Assembly: GCA_947450895.1 (NCBI GenBank)
Contig: CANFWT010000020.1
Coordinates: 1-38,641, forward strand
DNA from: Comamonadaceae bacterium
GTDB lineage: Bacteria > Pseudomonadota > Gammaproteobacteria > Burkholderiales > Burkholderiaceae_C
Length of the DNA stretch: 38,641 nucleotides
Reading direction: 5' to 3'
Each line of letters begins with the position of its first letter. Positions within the stretch are counted from its first letter, which is position 1. Below the pieces are notes generated by a model. The model saw nothing but the letters and a program-made list of their open reading frames with translations. It was not told the DNA's origin and ran no database searches. The translations under genes were made by a program, and so were the position numbers. Shown here piece after piece: positions 1 through 9,965 of this stretch.

Positions 1-757
1 CGATCAATGCGGATTCGGAAAGATTGGCGCTACCAACGAAGGCAGTGCCAAACTGGGTGACGCGATGAAAAATCCACGCCTTGGCGTGGAGGCGTGTACG
101 GCGTCCATCCAGCGAAATCCGCAACTCAACGCCAGGTAACTTGGCAAACGCATCCACCGCACGCACCTCGGTCGCACCAATGTAAGTTGTTGTCAGTATT
201 CGGAACCTTGTCTTGGGACTACCATGCGCATCGAGCGCAGTGACTTGTTCCAAGACATCGAGCAGTTTTCGTACGCCGCTCCAGGTAATAAAACTGACCA
301 GAATGTCCACCCGATCAACCTCGCGCAACTCGGCGCGCAATTCATTCAGCAGTGACGGGTCAACTCGGGCCGACGTAAACAACCAGGGGTGGCGCAACCC
401 CGTGGCGGGCATCAACACTTCGGCATGGGGTGCATGAATCGACTTGAGTAACTGCGCTGGCATTGCCGGCAGTCGCACAGCTTGGCCAGTCGGGCGCAGT
501 TGCATCAGTAGCTGGCGGATCAGTTCAATTTCGGCTTTGGCCTTTTGGCTTGCATCAGTCTGCCCGGCCGCCACCGCGTCCAAAAGTTCCGGCAAGCGGT
601 GCAGCAACTCCGCAACGAATTGTTCGCGCCGCTGATGCACAGTGGGCGCGGCAACCATTGCACGGTGCTGGCCAGTCAGGCTGGTGACCTCATCAACTTC
701 GTCCTCGTAGATCAGGCGGTCGTACAGGCCTTTGGGAAGCTTCATAGAGGAGTCCAT
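1..757 (-). CDS. PLD-like domain protein, probable N-terminus of a DEAD/DEAH-box helicase (partial)
   Basis: The reading frame runs off the left edge, so only about the first 250 residues are visible. Two in-frame ATG codons, at 757 and 745, are possible starts; neither has a clear Shine-Dalgarno. The frame translates as MKLPKGLYDRLIYEDEV near the start and ends, close to the window edge, in a phospholipase-D signature HAKAWIFH followed about 10 residues later by GSANLSESAL. The usual Asp of HxKxxxxD is a His here. From family knowledge, this HAKAW...GSxNLS form is typical of the PLD nuclease domain at the front of large helicases of the DUF3427/DEAD-box type, which act on nucleic acid and are sometimes found in defence islands. 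The helicase part would lie to the left and is not seen, so the full function is inference. Confidence 0.7.
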   Translation of the reverse strand, partial: MDSSMKLPKGLYDRLIYEDEVDEVTSLTGQHRAMVAAPTVHQRREQFVAELLHRLPELLDAVAAGQTDASQKAKAEIELIRQLLMQLRPTGQAVRLPAMPAQLLKSIHAPHAEVLMPATGLRHPWLFTSARVDPSLLNELRAELREVDRVDILVSFITWSGVRKLLDVLEQVTALDAHGSPKTRFRILTTTYIGATEVRAVDAFAKLPGVELRISLDGRRTRLHAKAWIFHRVTQFGTAFVGSANLSESALI

Positions 758-956
758 GGATTTTGATTGGCTATTCTGGCCCAAGCGACGGCACATCCAT
801 CCTCGATTGAGAAATAGATGGGGATTTTGGGCAGGGCATTGGCTCTAAATCAAATAGCTACTCATGCAGATTGCACAGACACTACATGGAGTCCACCGTC
901 GGGTTGCGAGCGATCTAGCCCACTCCCCAGAAGTTTCAAAAGGTGCGGCGGCTTGC

Positions 957-987
957 AAAAAGAAAGGGCTCCTTGTAATGGGAGCCC
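957..987 (-). terminator. Rho-independent terminator after tRNA-Ser
   Basis: On the minus strand a 7-bp GC-rich stem (GGGCTCC at 966-972 paired with GGAGCCC at 981-987) with an 8-base loop is followed by a T-rich run (TTTCTTTTT, complement of 957-965). It lies 11 bases past the tRNA 3' end and would end a serS-tRNA-Ser transcript. Confidence 0.85.
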
Positions 988-997
988 GGACTTATCT

Positions 998-1085
998 TGG
1001 CGGAGAGAGTGGGATTCGAACCCACGGTACCTTGCGGTACGCCTGATTTCGAGTCAGGTACATTCGGCCACTCTGCCATCTCTCC
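998..1085 (-). tRNA. tRNA-Ser (anticodon CGA)
   Basis: The minus strand folds as a class II tRNA. The acceptor stem GGAGAGA (1079-1085) pairs with TCTCTCC (1002-1008), followed by discriminator G and an encoded CCA (998-1000). The anticodon loop reads CTCGAAA, giving anticodon CGA, which decodes UCG. A long variable arm (GTACCGCAAGGTAC) and the T-loop GGTTCGAATCC are present. The length of 88 with CCA fits serine tRNAs. It starts 33 bases downstream of the serS stop codon on the same strand, with a terminator just after, so synthetase and substrate tRNA are probably co-transcribed. Confidence 0.95.
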
Positions 1086-1118
1086 GTGTTCGCCTCGTTC
1101 AGCGATGGGACAATTCTA

Positions 1119-2453
<1,335 letters not shown>

Positions 2454-2500
2454 TTAGGTGAGTTGGGGGCCGCGGGGCCGGGATTTTAGAGTGGCGCGGC

Positions 2501-3454
2501 TCAGGGCGCGTCGCGCTTGAGGCCCTTGGGCAGCGGGAACTTGATGGTTTCCACCACGCCGTCCATTTTGCGCACCGACACGGCGCCGAGTTCGCGCAAG
2601 CGTGCAATCACGGCCTGCACCAGCACGTCCGGGGCGGAGGCGCCGGCGGTCAGGCCCACGCGCGAGCGGCCTTCAAACCAGGCGGCCTGCAGCTCGTCGG
2701 CGTGGTCGACCATATAGCTCTCGGTGCCCAGCTTTTGCGCCACCTCGCGCAGGCGGTTGCTGTTGGAGCTGGTGGGGCTGCCCACCACAATCACCACATC
2801 CACCTGCGGGCTCATGACCTTGATGGCGTCTTGGCGGTTTTGGGTGGCGTAGCAAATGTCTTGCTGCTTGGGCTCGCGCACCTTGGGAAAGCGGGCTTTG
2901 ACGGCGGCGGCAATATCGGCGGCGTCGTCCATACTCAGGGTGGTTTGGGTGACAAGCGCCAGCTTATCGGTCTGGCCGGGCTGCACGCGTGCCACGTCGG
3001 CCACGTCTTCCACCAGGTGGATGCCGCTGTCGAGTTGGCCCATGGTGCCTTCCACCTCGGGGTGGCCTTTGTGGCCGATCATGATGAACTCATAGCCCTC
3101 TTTGTGCAGCTTGGCCACTTCCACGTGCACCTTGGTTACCAGCGGGCAGGTGGCGTCAAACACCTGAAAACCGCGCGCCTGCGCCTCGTCTTGAATGGCT
3201 TTGCTCACGCCGTGGGCGGAAAAGATCAGCGTGGCGTCGGGCGGCACGTCGCTGAGTTCTTCAATAAAGATGGCGCCCTTGGCCTTGAGGTCGTTGACCA
3301 CAAAGGTGTTGTGCACGATTTCGTGGCGCACATAGATGGGCGCGCCAAACTTGTCGAGCGCGCGCTCGACGATCTCGATGGCGCGGTCCACACCGGCGCA
3401 AAAGCCGCGCGGCTCGGCCAGCAAAATTTCACTGTCGGTGCGCAGGGTGCTCAT
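2501..3454 (-). CDS. ispH: 4-hydroxy-3-methylbut-2-enyl diphosphate reductase
   Basis: Last enzyme of the MEP (non-mevalonate) isoprenoid pathway: reduces HMBPP to IPP and DMAPP using a [4Fe-4S] cluster. The three cluster cysteines are visible at about C19 ([10 protein letters not shown]), C103 ([11 protein letters not shown]) and C201 ([10 protein letters not shown]). The HEIVHN and SAHGVS motifs that line the active site are also present. Length 317, as expected. Its start overlaps the stop of the upstream FKBP gene by 4 bases (ATGA), so the two are translationally coupled; the fkpB-ispH pairing is also known from enterobacteria. serS follows 58 bases downstream. Confidence 0.97.
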   Translation of the reverse strand: MSTLRTDSEILLAEPRGFCAGVDRAIEIVERALDKFGAPIYVRHEIVHNTFVVNDLKAKGAIFIEELSDVPPDATLIFSAHGVSKAIQDEAQARGFQVFDATCPLVTKVHVEVAKLHKEGYEFIMIGHKGHPEVEGTMGQLDSGIHLVEDVADVARVQPGQTDKLALVTQTTLSMDDAADIAAAVKARFPKVREPKQQDICYATQNRQDAIKVMSPQVDVVIVVGSPTSSNSNRLREVAQKLGTESYMVDHADELQAAWFEGRSRVGLTAGASAPDVLVQAVIARLRELGAVSVRKMDGVVETIKFPLPKGLKRDAP

Positions 3455-3915
3455 AGGACACCAATCACTTTCACTTCAAAGGTCACCGGCTGTCCGGCCA
3501 GTGGGTGGTTGAAATCAAACAAAACGGCGCCGCCCTCTTCGCCGGGCTTTACCTCTTGCACGGCGCCTGCGTAGCTGCTTTGGCCGTCTGGCGTTGGGAA
3601 CTGCACCACGTCGCCCACCCGGTAGGTTTCTTGCGGGTCGCCCAACTGGCGCAGCAGTTTGGCCGCCACCCATTGCTGCATCTCGGGGTTGCGCGGGCCA
3701 AAGGCGGCGCCTGCAGGCAGCGAAAAGGTTTGGTGCGCGCCTTCTTCGAGCCCTAGCAGGCATCGCTCGACCTCGGGTGAGAGTTCGCCGGTGCCCAGGC
3801 TCAAGGTGGCGGGCTTGTCGTCAAAGGTGTTGATGATGTCGCCCGCCGGGCCCGAGAGGCGGTAGTGCAGCGTCAAAAAAGACGAGGCGGTAATGCGGGG
3901 AAGGCTGGTGGTCAT
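3451..3915 (-). CDS. fkpB: FKBP-type peptidyl-prolyl cis-trans isomerase (SlpA/FkpB-like)
   Basis: Small cytoplasmic FKBP isomerase of the SlpA/SlyD type, 154 residues. It shows the family pattern [10 protein letters not shown] near the N-terminus, the flap-domain insertion ([16 protein letters not shown]), and a C-terminal return of the FKBP fold ([21 protein letters not shown]). The [15 protein letters not shown] ending is characteristic of SlpA/SlyD proteins. There is no signal peptide. It is the first gene of a minus-strand run fkpB-ispH-serS-tRNA-Ser and is divergent from radC across about 98 bases, where a TACAAT hexamer on the minus strand could be a -10 box, though no good -35 is seen. 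Confidence 0.93.
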   Translation of the reverse strand: MTTSLPRITASSFLTLHYRLSGPAGDIINTFDDKPATLSLGTGELSPEVERCLLGLEEGAHQTFSLPAGAAFGPRNPEMQQWVAAKLLRQLGDPQETYRVGDVVQFPTPDGQSSYAGAVQEVKPGEEGGAVLFDFNHPLAGQPVTFEVKVIGVL

Positions 3916-4013
3916 GCAAGTCTCGATAAACTGGTCTGCATTGTAGAAACTTCAGCCCCGAGCCCCACTACGCGCCCTGCCAGCCCTGCGTCCTAGCCAC
4001 CGACTCGCCCACC

Positions 4014-4718
4014 ATGCCGATCAAAGACCTGCCGCCCGACGCCCGCCCGCGCGAAAAGCTGCTCGCGCGCGGCCCCGGCGCACTGAGCGACGCCGAACTG
4101 CTGGCCCTGCTGCTGCGCACTGGCATCCAGGGCAAGGGGGTGCTGCAACTGGCCAATGAACTGTTGCAACTGCCCGGCAAGGGCGGCCTGGACGCGCCGG
4201 GTTTTGGCGGCATTGCCGGCTTGCTCAGCGCCACGGCGGACGACCTCAAGCCTGTGAAAGGCTTGGGTCCGGCAAAGCGCGCCGAAATCGTGGCCGTGCT
4301 GGAGCTGGCCCGCCGCGCCATGGCCCAGCGTCTGCAAGAACGCACCATTTTTGAGTCGCCCGATGCGGTCAAACACTACCTGCAACTGCATTTGTCTACG
4401 CTGGCGCACGAGGTGTTTGCGGTCTTGTTTTTGGATGTGCAAAACCGGCTGGTGGCCATGGAGCAGATGTTCCAAGGCACGCTGAGCCAAACCAGTGTTT
4501 ACCCGCGTGAAGTGGTCAAACGCGCGCTGCACCACCAGGCCGCAGCCGTAGTGCTAGCCCACAACCACCCCAGCGGCTCGGTGCAACCCTCGCGCGCCGA
4601 CGAGATGCTGACGCAAACCCTCAAGGCAGCGCTGGCGCTGGTGGACGTGCGGGTGCTAGACCATGTGATCGTGGGCCAGGGCCAGACCCTGTCCATGGTC
4701 GAACAGGGGTTTGTGTAA
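4014..4718 (+). CDS. radC: RadC family JAB/MPN-domain protein
   Basis: RadC-type protein of 234 residues, normal length. The N-terminal UPF0758 part has a helix-hairpin-helix region ([18 protein letters not shown], about 79-96). The C-terminal JAB metalloprotease-like domain carries the JAMM motif [14 protein letters not shown], with H183, H185, S188 and D196 as likely zinc ligands or neighbours. The historical name is DNA repair protein, but the biochemical role of chromosomal RadC is unsettled. Start ATG at 4014 fits [17 protein letters not shown], the conserved family N-terminus. The stop TAA shares its last A with the ATG of the next gene, so translation is coupled. Confidence 0.96.
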   Translation: MPIKDLPPDARPREKLLARGPGALSDAELLALLLRTGIQGKGVLQLANELLQLPGKGGLDAPGFGGIAGLLSATADDLKPVKGLGPAKRAEIVAVLELARRAMAQRLQERTIFESPDAVKHYLQLHLSTLAHEVFAVLFLDVQNRLVAMEQMFQGTLSQTSVYPREVVKRALHHQAAAVVLAHNHPSGSVQPSRADEMLTQTLKAALALVDVRVLDHVIVGQGQTLSMVEQGFV

Positions 4719-5371
4719 TGGCGGGGCTGGCGGACCTGAAGCGGCTGAAAAAAGAGATTGAGGCCGCCGCCGCGCTGGAGAAGGCCGCTAAAGCCGCCGC
4801 CGCACTGGCCGCCAAACGCCAGGCCGCTGCGCGCAACCTTTTTCAGGCCGCCGTGGGCAAAGTGCAAGTGCTGGCGCCCAGCGACTTGGCCGACCTCAAA
4901 CCCCTGCCCCCGGCGCCCGCGCCACTGCAGCACGAGCGCGATGCAGTGGCCGCACTGCAAGAGTCATTGAGCGACGAGGTGGACGTGACCACCTTGCTCG
5001 ATACCGACGAGCATTTGAGCTTTCGCCGCCCCGGCGTGGGCCTGGACGTGGTGCAAAAGCTGCGCAAGGGCAAATGGAGCATCCAGCGCCAAATCGACCT
5101 GCACGGCCTGCGCAGCGACGAGGCGCGCGAGGCCCTGGGCAGCTTTATCCGGGAGTCGCACAAGCAAGGCATCCGCTGCGTGCGGGTAGTGCACGGCAAG
5201 GGCCTGGGCTCACCCGGCAAAACACCGGTACTCAAGGACAAAGTGCACCGCTGGCTGGTGCAAAAGGCCGAGGTGGTGGCCTTTGTGCAAGCCCAACCGG
5301 CCCAAGGCGGCGCCGGGGCGCTGGTAGTGCTGCTACAGCCGGTGCGACGGATCACCCACACGGCGGCCTAG
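4718..5371 (+). CDS. Smr/MutS2-type domain protein
   Basis: 217-residue cytoplasmic protein with two parts. Residues about 1-60 are rich in Ala, Lys and Glu and look helical or coiled coil. The C-terminal half, about 120-205, is a Smr domain with the two family signatures: IDLHGLRSDEAREAL (LDLHG motif) and VVHGKGLGSPGKTPVLK (HGxG motif). Smr domains are nucleic-acid nickases or binders found in MutS2 and in stand-alone SmrA/SmrB-like proteins; SmrB acts on collided ribosomes in E. coli. The 1-base overlap with radC implies co-expression. The exact role is not known. Confidence 0.9.
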   Translation: MAGLADLKRLKKEIEAAAALEKAAKAAAALAAKRQAAARNLFQAAVGKVQVLAPSDLADLKPLPPAPAPLQHERDAVAALQESLSDEVDVTTLLDTDEHLSFRRPGVGLDVVQKLRKGKWSIQRQIDLHGLRSDEAREALGSFIRESHKQGIRCVRVVHGKGLGSPGKTPVLKDKVHRWLVQKAEVVAFVQAQPAQGGAGALVVLLQPVRRITHTAA

Positions 5372-5401
5372 CAGCACACCGCAGCGCGCCAACCGCCCGA
5401 T

Positions 5402-6211
5402 CTATTTGACAGCGTTCGGAAAGAAGAGCTGCTGGCCGTCGATCTTGTAGGCCGCAATCACCGCCTGGCCCGGGGCCGAGGTCACCCAGTCGACAAACTT
5501 TTGCGCATCTGCTGCCTTCACGTGCGGGTGTTTGGCGGGATTCACCACCATCACCCCATATTGGTTAAACAGGCGGCTGTCGCCCTCCACCAGCACTGCC
5601 AACTCACCCCGGTTTTTAAAGCTGAGCCAAGTGCCCCGGTCGGTGAGCACGTAGGCACCGTTGGCAGACGCCATGTTGAGCGCCTGGCCCATGCCGCAAC
5701 CGCATTCTTTGTAGCCGCCACCTTTGGCCTCGGGCGCAGCGGTGAGCTTCCAAAACCGCAGCTCGGCGGCGTGGGTGCCGCTTTTGTCGCCGCGCGACAC
5801 AAAGGCCGCGTTGGCCGCGCTGAGTTTGGCCAGCGCGGCCGCGATGTCTTTGCCCCGTGTTTTGGCCGGGTCGGCGGCGGGGCCGACCAGCACAAAGTCG
5901 TTGTACATCACCGCAAAGCGCTTGAGCGCAAAGCCCTCGGCCACCACTTTTTCCTCGGCCACCTGGTCGTGCACAAAAAGCACGTCAGCGTCGCCCCGGC
6001 GCCCCATATCAATGGCCTGGCCGGTGCCCAGGGCCACGACTTTGACCTGCACGCCCGTGGCCTGGGTAAACGCGGGCAGCAAGTGCGCAAACAGGCCCGA
6101 CTGCTCAGTGGACGTGGTGGACGCCATGACGATGGGCTCGGCTTGGGCCGCGAAAGCGCTGGCACCCAGTGCAATAGAAAGGGCCAAAACGCGGCAAAAA
6201 GACGGTTTCAC
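5402..6211 (-). CDS. tupA: Tungstate ABC transporter, periplasmic substrate-binding protein
   Basis: Periplasmic receptor for tungstate (possibly molybdate), 269 residues from a GTG start at 6211. The GTG is chosen because it overlaps the upstream tupC stop by 4 bases (GTGA) and is preceded by a GGGAG Shine-Dalgarno; an ATG at 6250 would cost a 13-residue leader unlike a signal peptide. Residues 1-25 are a Sec signal peptide, probably cleaved after AQA. The mature start has the TTSTEQSG motif (MASTTSTEQSGLF) typical of TupA/WtpA-like anion-binding proteins, followed by GTGQAIDMGRRGDADVLFVH. It is the last gene of tupBCA and is convergent with the Smr gene. Confidence 0.93.
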   Translation of the reverse strand: MKPSFCRVLALSIALGASAFAAQAEPIVMASTTSTEQSGLFAHLLPAFTQATGVQVKVVALGTGQAIDMGRRGDADVLFVHDQVAEEKVVAEGFALKRFAVMYNDFVLVGPAADPAKTRGKDIAAALAKLSAANAAFVSRGDKSGTHAAELRFWKLTAAPEAKGGGYKECGCGMGQALNMASANGAYVLTDRGTWLSFKNRGELAVLVEGDSRLFNQYGVMVVNPAKHPHVKAADAQKFVDWVTSAPGQAVIAAYKIDGQQLFFPNAVK

Positions 6212-6951
6212 AAGAGTTCTCCCTTCACAAACAAATGCGCCGACGGGCATTGCGCTTGCAGCACGGCGGCGTCAAAAAACTGCTCTACCGGCAAATCTGC
6301 CAGCAATTGGCCGCGATCCAAGTAGATGACCCGCTGCGCCAGGCGTTTGACCTGGCCCAGGTTGTGGCTGGCAAACACCAAGGTCGCATCGGCACGGCTG
6401 CTGGCAAAACGCTGCATCAGCGCCTCTACCTCGGCCTTGGCATGCGGGTCCAGGCTGGCGGTGGGTTCATCCAACAGCAGCAACTGGGGCTCCAGCGCCC
6501 AGGCCCGCGCCAGCGCCACCTGCTGCTGCTGGCCCAATGACAGGGTGGGGCCGCTGCGCCCCGCCAATTCCTGCAAGCCTGCCGCTTGCAGCGCCGTCAG
6601 TGCCTGGGCCTGCGCGCGCGGCCAGGCGATGCCACGCAGCCACAAGGCCAGCGCCACCTGTCGCTGCACAGTGGTGCGCAGCAGGTGCGGGCGCTGAAAC
6701 AGCATGGCCTGGCGCAGCGCCGGCGCGGTATCGCGCTGCCCTTGGGTGGGTGCAAGCAAACCGTGCATCAGCCGCAGCAGCGTGCTTTTGCCCGAGCCGT
6801 TCGCCCCCACCAGGGCCACGCGCTCACCGGCGCGCACCGCCAAGCTGACAGGCGCCAGCGCGCTGGCGTGGCCGCTACGGGGTCGCGCCAGGCTGAGCCC
6901 ATCGGCGCCCAGTTGCACACCCGCCTGGGTCAGGGTAATGAGCGCGCTCAC
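6208..6951 (-). CDS. tupC: Tungstate ABC transporter ATP-binding protein
   Basis: ATPase subunit of the tungstate importer, 247 residues. Walker A GANGSGKST is at residues 49-57; the signature motif is LSLGQQQQ (second Gly of LSGGQ replaced by Leu); Walker B is LLLLDEPTASLD, and a switch His follows in FASHNLGQ. It overlaps tupB upstream by 4 bases and tupA downstream by 4 bases. As is usual for TupC, no C-terminal TOBE/molybdate-sensing domain is present. Confidence 0.92.
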   Translation of the reverse strand: MSALITLTQAGVQLGADGLSLARPRSGHASALAPVSLAVRAGERVALVGANGSGKSTLLRLMHGLLAPTQGQRDTAPALRQAMLFQRPHLLRTTVQRQVALALWLRGIAWPRAQAQALTALQAAGLQELAGRSGPTLSLGQQQQVALARAWALEPQLLLLDEPTASLDPHAKAEVEALMQRFASSRADATLVFASHNLGQVKRLAQRVIYLDRGQLLADLPVEQFFDAAVLQAQCPSAHLFVKGELL

Positions 6952-7682
6952 GGCGCCAGCCCTGCTTGCAGGATGCGGGCAGATGGCGCGCCCAGGCGCC
7001 AGCGCCGCAGCAGCGCCACCAGCAGGTTGAGCACCAGCACCACGCCCAGCAGCACCAGGCCCAAGCCCAGCGCCAGAGGCAAGTCGCCTTTGGACGTTTC
7101 CAGCGCGATGGCGGTCGTCATGACGCGGGTAAAGCCGTCAATATTGCCGCCCACCACCATCACCGCGCCCACCTCAGAAATAGCCCGCCCAAACGCCGCC
7201 AGCACCACCACCAACAGCGCGTGGCGCTCGTCCCAGGCCAGCAAGGCGGCGCGCAGCGCAGCGCCCGCGCCCAACGAGCGCAGTTGCTCGCCGTGCTGCT
7301 GTTCGGCGTCTTGCACCGTCTGGCGCGTCAGCGCCATCACCATGGGCAGCACCAGCACGGTTTGCGCCAGCACCATGGCCTTGAAGCTGAACAACCAGCC
7401 CAAATACCCCAGCGGCCCCGAGCGCGACAGCAACAAGTACACCAGCAGCCCCACCACCACCGACGGAATGGCCAGACTGGTGTTGAGCAACGTGAGCACC
7501 AGCCCACGCCCGGCGAACTGCGCCACGCCCAGCCAGGCACCCAGCGCCAGCCCCAGGCTGCAAGCCAGCGCGCAGGCGCAGGCGCTGACCGCCAGCGAGC
7601 GCCCGACGATGGCCAGCAGCGCGGGGTCCAAAGCGACAATGAGTTGCAGCGCCGTCTGCGCGCTTTCAGTGAAAGTGGTCAT
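6948..7682 (-). CDS. tupB: Tungstate ABC transporter permease
   Basis: Inner-membrane permease, 244 residues from the ATG at 7682. The longer frame back to 7805 adds 41 polar residues with no family resemblance and was not used. Several hydrophobic helices are visible (for example around LLAIVGRSLAVSACACAL and SVVVGLLVYLLL). The cytoplasmic coupling loop (EAA loop) is around FGRAISEVGAVMVVGGN. It is the first gene of the operon, so the order is permease, ATPase, binding protein. No tungstate- or molybdate-responsive regulator gene lies in the window. Upstream lies a perfect 12-base palindrome at 7708-7719 whose role is unknown. Confidence 0.92.
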   Translation of the reverse strand: MTTFTESAQTALQLIVALDPALLAIVGRSLAVSACACALACSLGLALGAWLGVAQFAGRGLVLTLLNTSLAIPSVVVGLLVYLLLSRSGPLGYLGWLFSFKAMVLAQTVLVLPMVMALTRQTVQDAEQQHGEQLRSLGAGAALRAALLAWDERHALLVVVLAAFGRAISEVGAVMVVGGNIDGFTRVMTTAIALETSKGDLPLALGLGLVLLGVVLVLNLLVALLRRWRLGAPSARILQAGLAP

Positions 7683-7707
7683 GCAAGGGCGCGATGATAG
7701 ACGAGGC

Positions 7708-7719
7708 GGCTGGCCAGCC
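7708..7719. repeat. 12-base perfect palindrome upstream of tupB
   Basis: GGCTGGCCAGCC lies 26 bases upstream of the tupB start, in the gap before the nitroreductase gene. It could be an operator half-site pair or chance in GC-rich DNA. It does not resemble the ModE box. Confidence 0.3.
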
Positions 7720-7784
7720 CCTTCGCACGCCCCAGGCCAAGGGCGCTTAAAGTGAACGCTGGCCGCACTGGCCTGCGCCTGGTG

Positions 7785-7807
7785 AAAACGCTGTGGCGTG
7801 ACCACAG
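7785..7807 (-). terminator. Possible Rho-independent terminator after the nitroreductase gene
   Basis: On the minus strand a 6-bp stem (CTGTGG / CCACAG, plus-strand arms 7791-7796 and 7802-7807, 5-base loop) is followed by CGTTTTC. It lies about 55 bases past the nitroreductase stop. The stem is short and the T run is only four bases, so activity is uncertain. Confidence 0.45.
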
Positions 7808-7861
7808 TGGCGCGCAGCGCAACGCGATGCGCGCGCCGGATCTTTCACTGGTGTTGCGGCC

Positions 7862-8533
7862 TCAAAAGCCGACGTAGCGAACGAACTTTTGGCTGTCCTC
7901 GCGCACCGACTTGACGCTGTTGGCCACAAAGCCTTCGTCGGGGTAGCCCATCGCAATGCAAATCATGATGTTTTGGTCGTCGGGAATGCCCGCATGTTCG
8001 CGCACCACCGCCGACTGCATGATGCCCTGTCCATTGATCACGCAGCCCAAGCCCCGCTCCCACGCCGCCAACACAATGGCGTGCGACAGCGCGCCCAGGT
8101 CGAACTGGCTGATGGCCGCAGGCTCCAGGTACTTGTCGTAGGTCAGTACCAGCGACACCGGGGCGTCAAACTGGCGAAAGCCGCGCATTACCCAGTCGGT
8201 GCGCCGCGCCTTGTCGTCACGCGCAATGCCCATGGCCTCAAAAAGCTGAATAGCGATGTCGATCTGGCGCTTGCGGTGAATGCCCTCGTACTCCTCTTTC
8301 ATGGGGAAGTCGCGTTTGGGCGGTACACCCTTGACCATGTTTTCTGTGTTGCCTTGGCGAATGCGGTTGAGCGGTTCGCCTGTGACGACATGGATGTACC
8401 AAGGCTGCGTGTTCATGCTCGAGGGCGCCCATTTGGCCACATCGATGATCTCCTCGATCAGCGCCCGTGGCACCGGTTTTTGCTGGTACCCGCGAATGCT
8501 TTTGCGGGCTTGTATGAGTTCGGAAAATTCCAT
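7862..8533 (-). CDS. Nitroreductase family FMN-dependent oxidoreductase
   Basis: 223-residue FMN flavoprotein from the ATG at 8533. The longer frame to 8752 overlaps the upstream oxidase gene and has no family match, so it was rejected. The N-terminal RKSIRGYQQKPVPRALIEEI and AKWAPSSMNTQPWYIHVV segments are the FMN-phosphate and FMN-contact motifs of the nitroreductase family, and the C-terminal GYPDEGFVANS matches the family end. Such enzymes reduce nitroaromatics, quinones or enones with NAD(P)H; the substrate cannot be read from sequence. It follows the FAD oxidase gene by 37 bases and is probably the last gene of the PhlG-like block. Confidence 0.9.
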   Translation of the reverse strand: MEFSELIQARKSIRGYQQKPVPRALIEEIIDVAKWAPSSMNTQPWYIHVVTGEPLNRIRQGNTENMVKGVPPKRDFPMKEEYEGIHRKRQIDIAIQLFEAMGIARDDKARRTDWVMRGFRQFDAPVSLVLTYDKYLEPAAISQFDLGALSHAIVLAAWERGLGCVINGQGIMQSAVVREHAGIPDDQNIMICIAMGYPDEGFVANSVKSVREDSQKFVRYVGF

Positions 8534-8570
8534 GCTGGGGCCCGATTGAGTGTTTAAAAGTAGGACAAGT

Positions 8571-9965
8571 CTATGCGCACTTGCGCGGGACCGGTTCCGC
8601 CCCCTGGCCCGATGCCGCAGCGGCTGGCAGCCGCCCCATCCAGGGGTGGAACCGACCGTGGGGGTCGTACTTGGCGCGGGCCTGGTCCAGGCGTGCCATA
8701 TTGGCGTCGGACACAAAGCGCGCCGGCCTTCTGCCCAGGTTTTCATCGGCAAGTTGAATCCCCCGGCTCCAAGGCTCCAGCGCCCTCATGTGGTCGGTGG
8801 CCCAATTGGCATGGGTGCTTTCATCCACGCCCTGCCCCAAGCCGCAATACAGCGCCAAATAGGTGCGACTTTCCACCGAAAACGCCATGTCCGGCCGAGA
8901 TGCAGGCGGGTTCCAGTTCAGCCACAAAGCGTGGCTCGGATGGGGTGGTTGGGTGTCTGCAATCTTGCGGATGGCGGGCAATAGCGGCGCAATCGGATCG
9001 TCCATCCACATGTTGTCCGCGCTCCAGCGCGTATTTGCCAGAAACAGCGTCTTCTCACCGGTTTTCATCATGAAGTCCAGCGACATGGGCACCAGGGGCA
9101 AATGCAAGCTGGCGAGCTTGCGCACTGGGCTGCGGGTTATGAAGTCCACGTGCGCACGGGCCTCTTGCCAGCTGTCGGCCATCACCGGCGCAATCACCTC
9201 CAGGCCATGGGCATTGATCAACAGGGCCTTGGGGTTCATCACGATCTGGAACTCGACTTGATTCGACACCTGCGGGCCCACCGAGTCCGCCCATTCCAAG
9301 ACCCGCTCCAGATGTTGGATGCGAAACACCTGGGTCTTTAAGCCGATGAACCGGGGGCGGCGGTGAAGTTGCAGGTGAAAGCGCACCACCACACCGAAAA
9401 AGCCCGGGCCCGCACCCCGTGCCGACCAGAAAAGCTCGGGGTGCTCGGTTTCACTGGCGTGTACCAAGCTGCCATCGGCCAACACCACGTCGATGCCTAT
9501 GACGTTTTGACACCCCATACCCAGCGACCGGCTGCTCCAGCCGAAGCCACCTTGCAACAAGAACCCCCCCATGCCCACCGTAAAGGCATGCGCCGTGGGG
9601 AAAAAAAGCTGGTGCTTGGCCAGTGCCGCATTCAATTCGCCAGCCCAGCAGCCCGGGCCTATCACCGCCTTCCTCTGGGCGGGGTGAATGGCAATGCTGT
9701 TGAGCCGGGACAGGTCGAGCATCATGCCGCCATCGCGAATGTGGTTTTGCGCCCAGCTGTGGCCGCCCGAGCAAATGCCAACGCGCATCGCGTTGCGCTG
9801 GGCTTGCCCCAGTGCTGCGATGACGTCGTACACATCATTGGCTTGCACCAGGATGTCCGGGCGTCGGCCCGGGTCGCGCACCGTGTAAGTGGTGCCCAGC
9901 ACCGCTGCATCAAAACCTGGCTCGCCCCGTCGGAAGACACGGCCCTGTGTTGGCATACGCTTCAT
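8571..9965 (-). CDS. Berberine-bridge-enzyme-like FAD-dependent oxidase
   Basis: 464-residue oxidoreductase of the FAD_binding_4/BBE family. The N-terminal PCMH-type FAD domain has RVGICSGGHSW, whose His is the expected 8-alpha-histidyl FAD attachment, and GGFLLQGGFGWSSRSLGMGCQN. In bicovalent family members a Cys precedes the TVG of this region; here the residues are AFTVGMGG, so the Cys is absent and only single-site attachment is expected. The C-terminal BBE segment ARAKYDPHGRFHPW is present. These enzymes oxidise sugars, alkaloids or polyketide-derived aromatics with O2. The ATG overlaps the stop of the PhlG-like gene by 4 bases (ATGA). No signal peptide is seen, so it is probably cytoplasmic. 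Confidence 0.88.
   Translation of the reverse strand: MKRMPTQGRVFRRGEPGFDAAVLGTTYTVRDPGRRPDILVQANDVYDVIAALGQAQRNAMRVGICSGGHSWAQNHIRDGGMMLDLSRLNSIAIHPAQRKAVIGPGCWAGELNAALAKHQLFFPTAHAFTVGMGGFLLQGGFGWSSRSLGMGCQNVIGIDVVLADGSLVHASETEHPELFWSARGAGPGFFGVVVRFHLQLHRRPRFIGLKTQVFRIQHLERVLEWADSVGPQVSNQVEFQIVMNPKALLINAHGLEVIAPVMADSWQEARAHVDFITRSPVRKLASLHLPLVPMSLDFMMKTGEKTLFLANTRWSADNMWMDDPIAPLLPAIRKIADTQPPHPSHALWLNWNPPASRPDMAFSVESRTYLALYCGLGQGVDESTHANWATDHMRALEPWSRGIQLADENLGRRPARFVSDANMARLDQARAKYDPHGRFHPWMGRLPAAAASGQGAEPVPRKCA

Noticed and set aside
836..880. Possible decayed copy of a short dispersed repeat (CTCTAAATCAAATAGCTACT region)
   Set aside because: Resembles repeats I associate with Comamonadaceae, but only by memory and without symmetry or a second clear copy in the window.
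7682..7805. Upstream extension of tupB from the longest frame
   Set aside because: 41 extra residues have no hydrophobic or family character; the ATG at 7682 gives a normal permease N-terminus.
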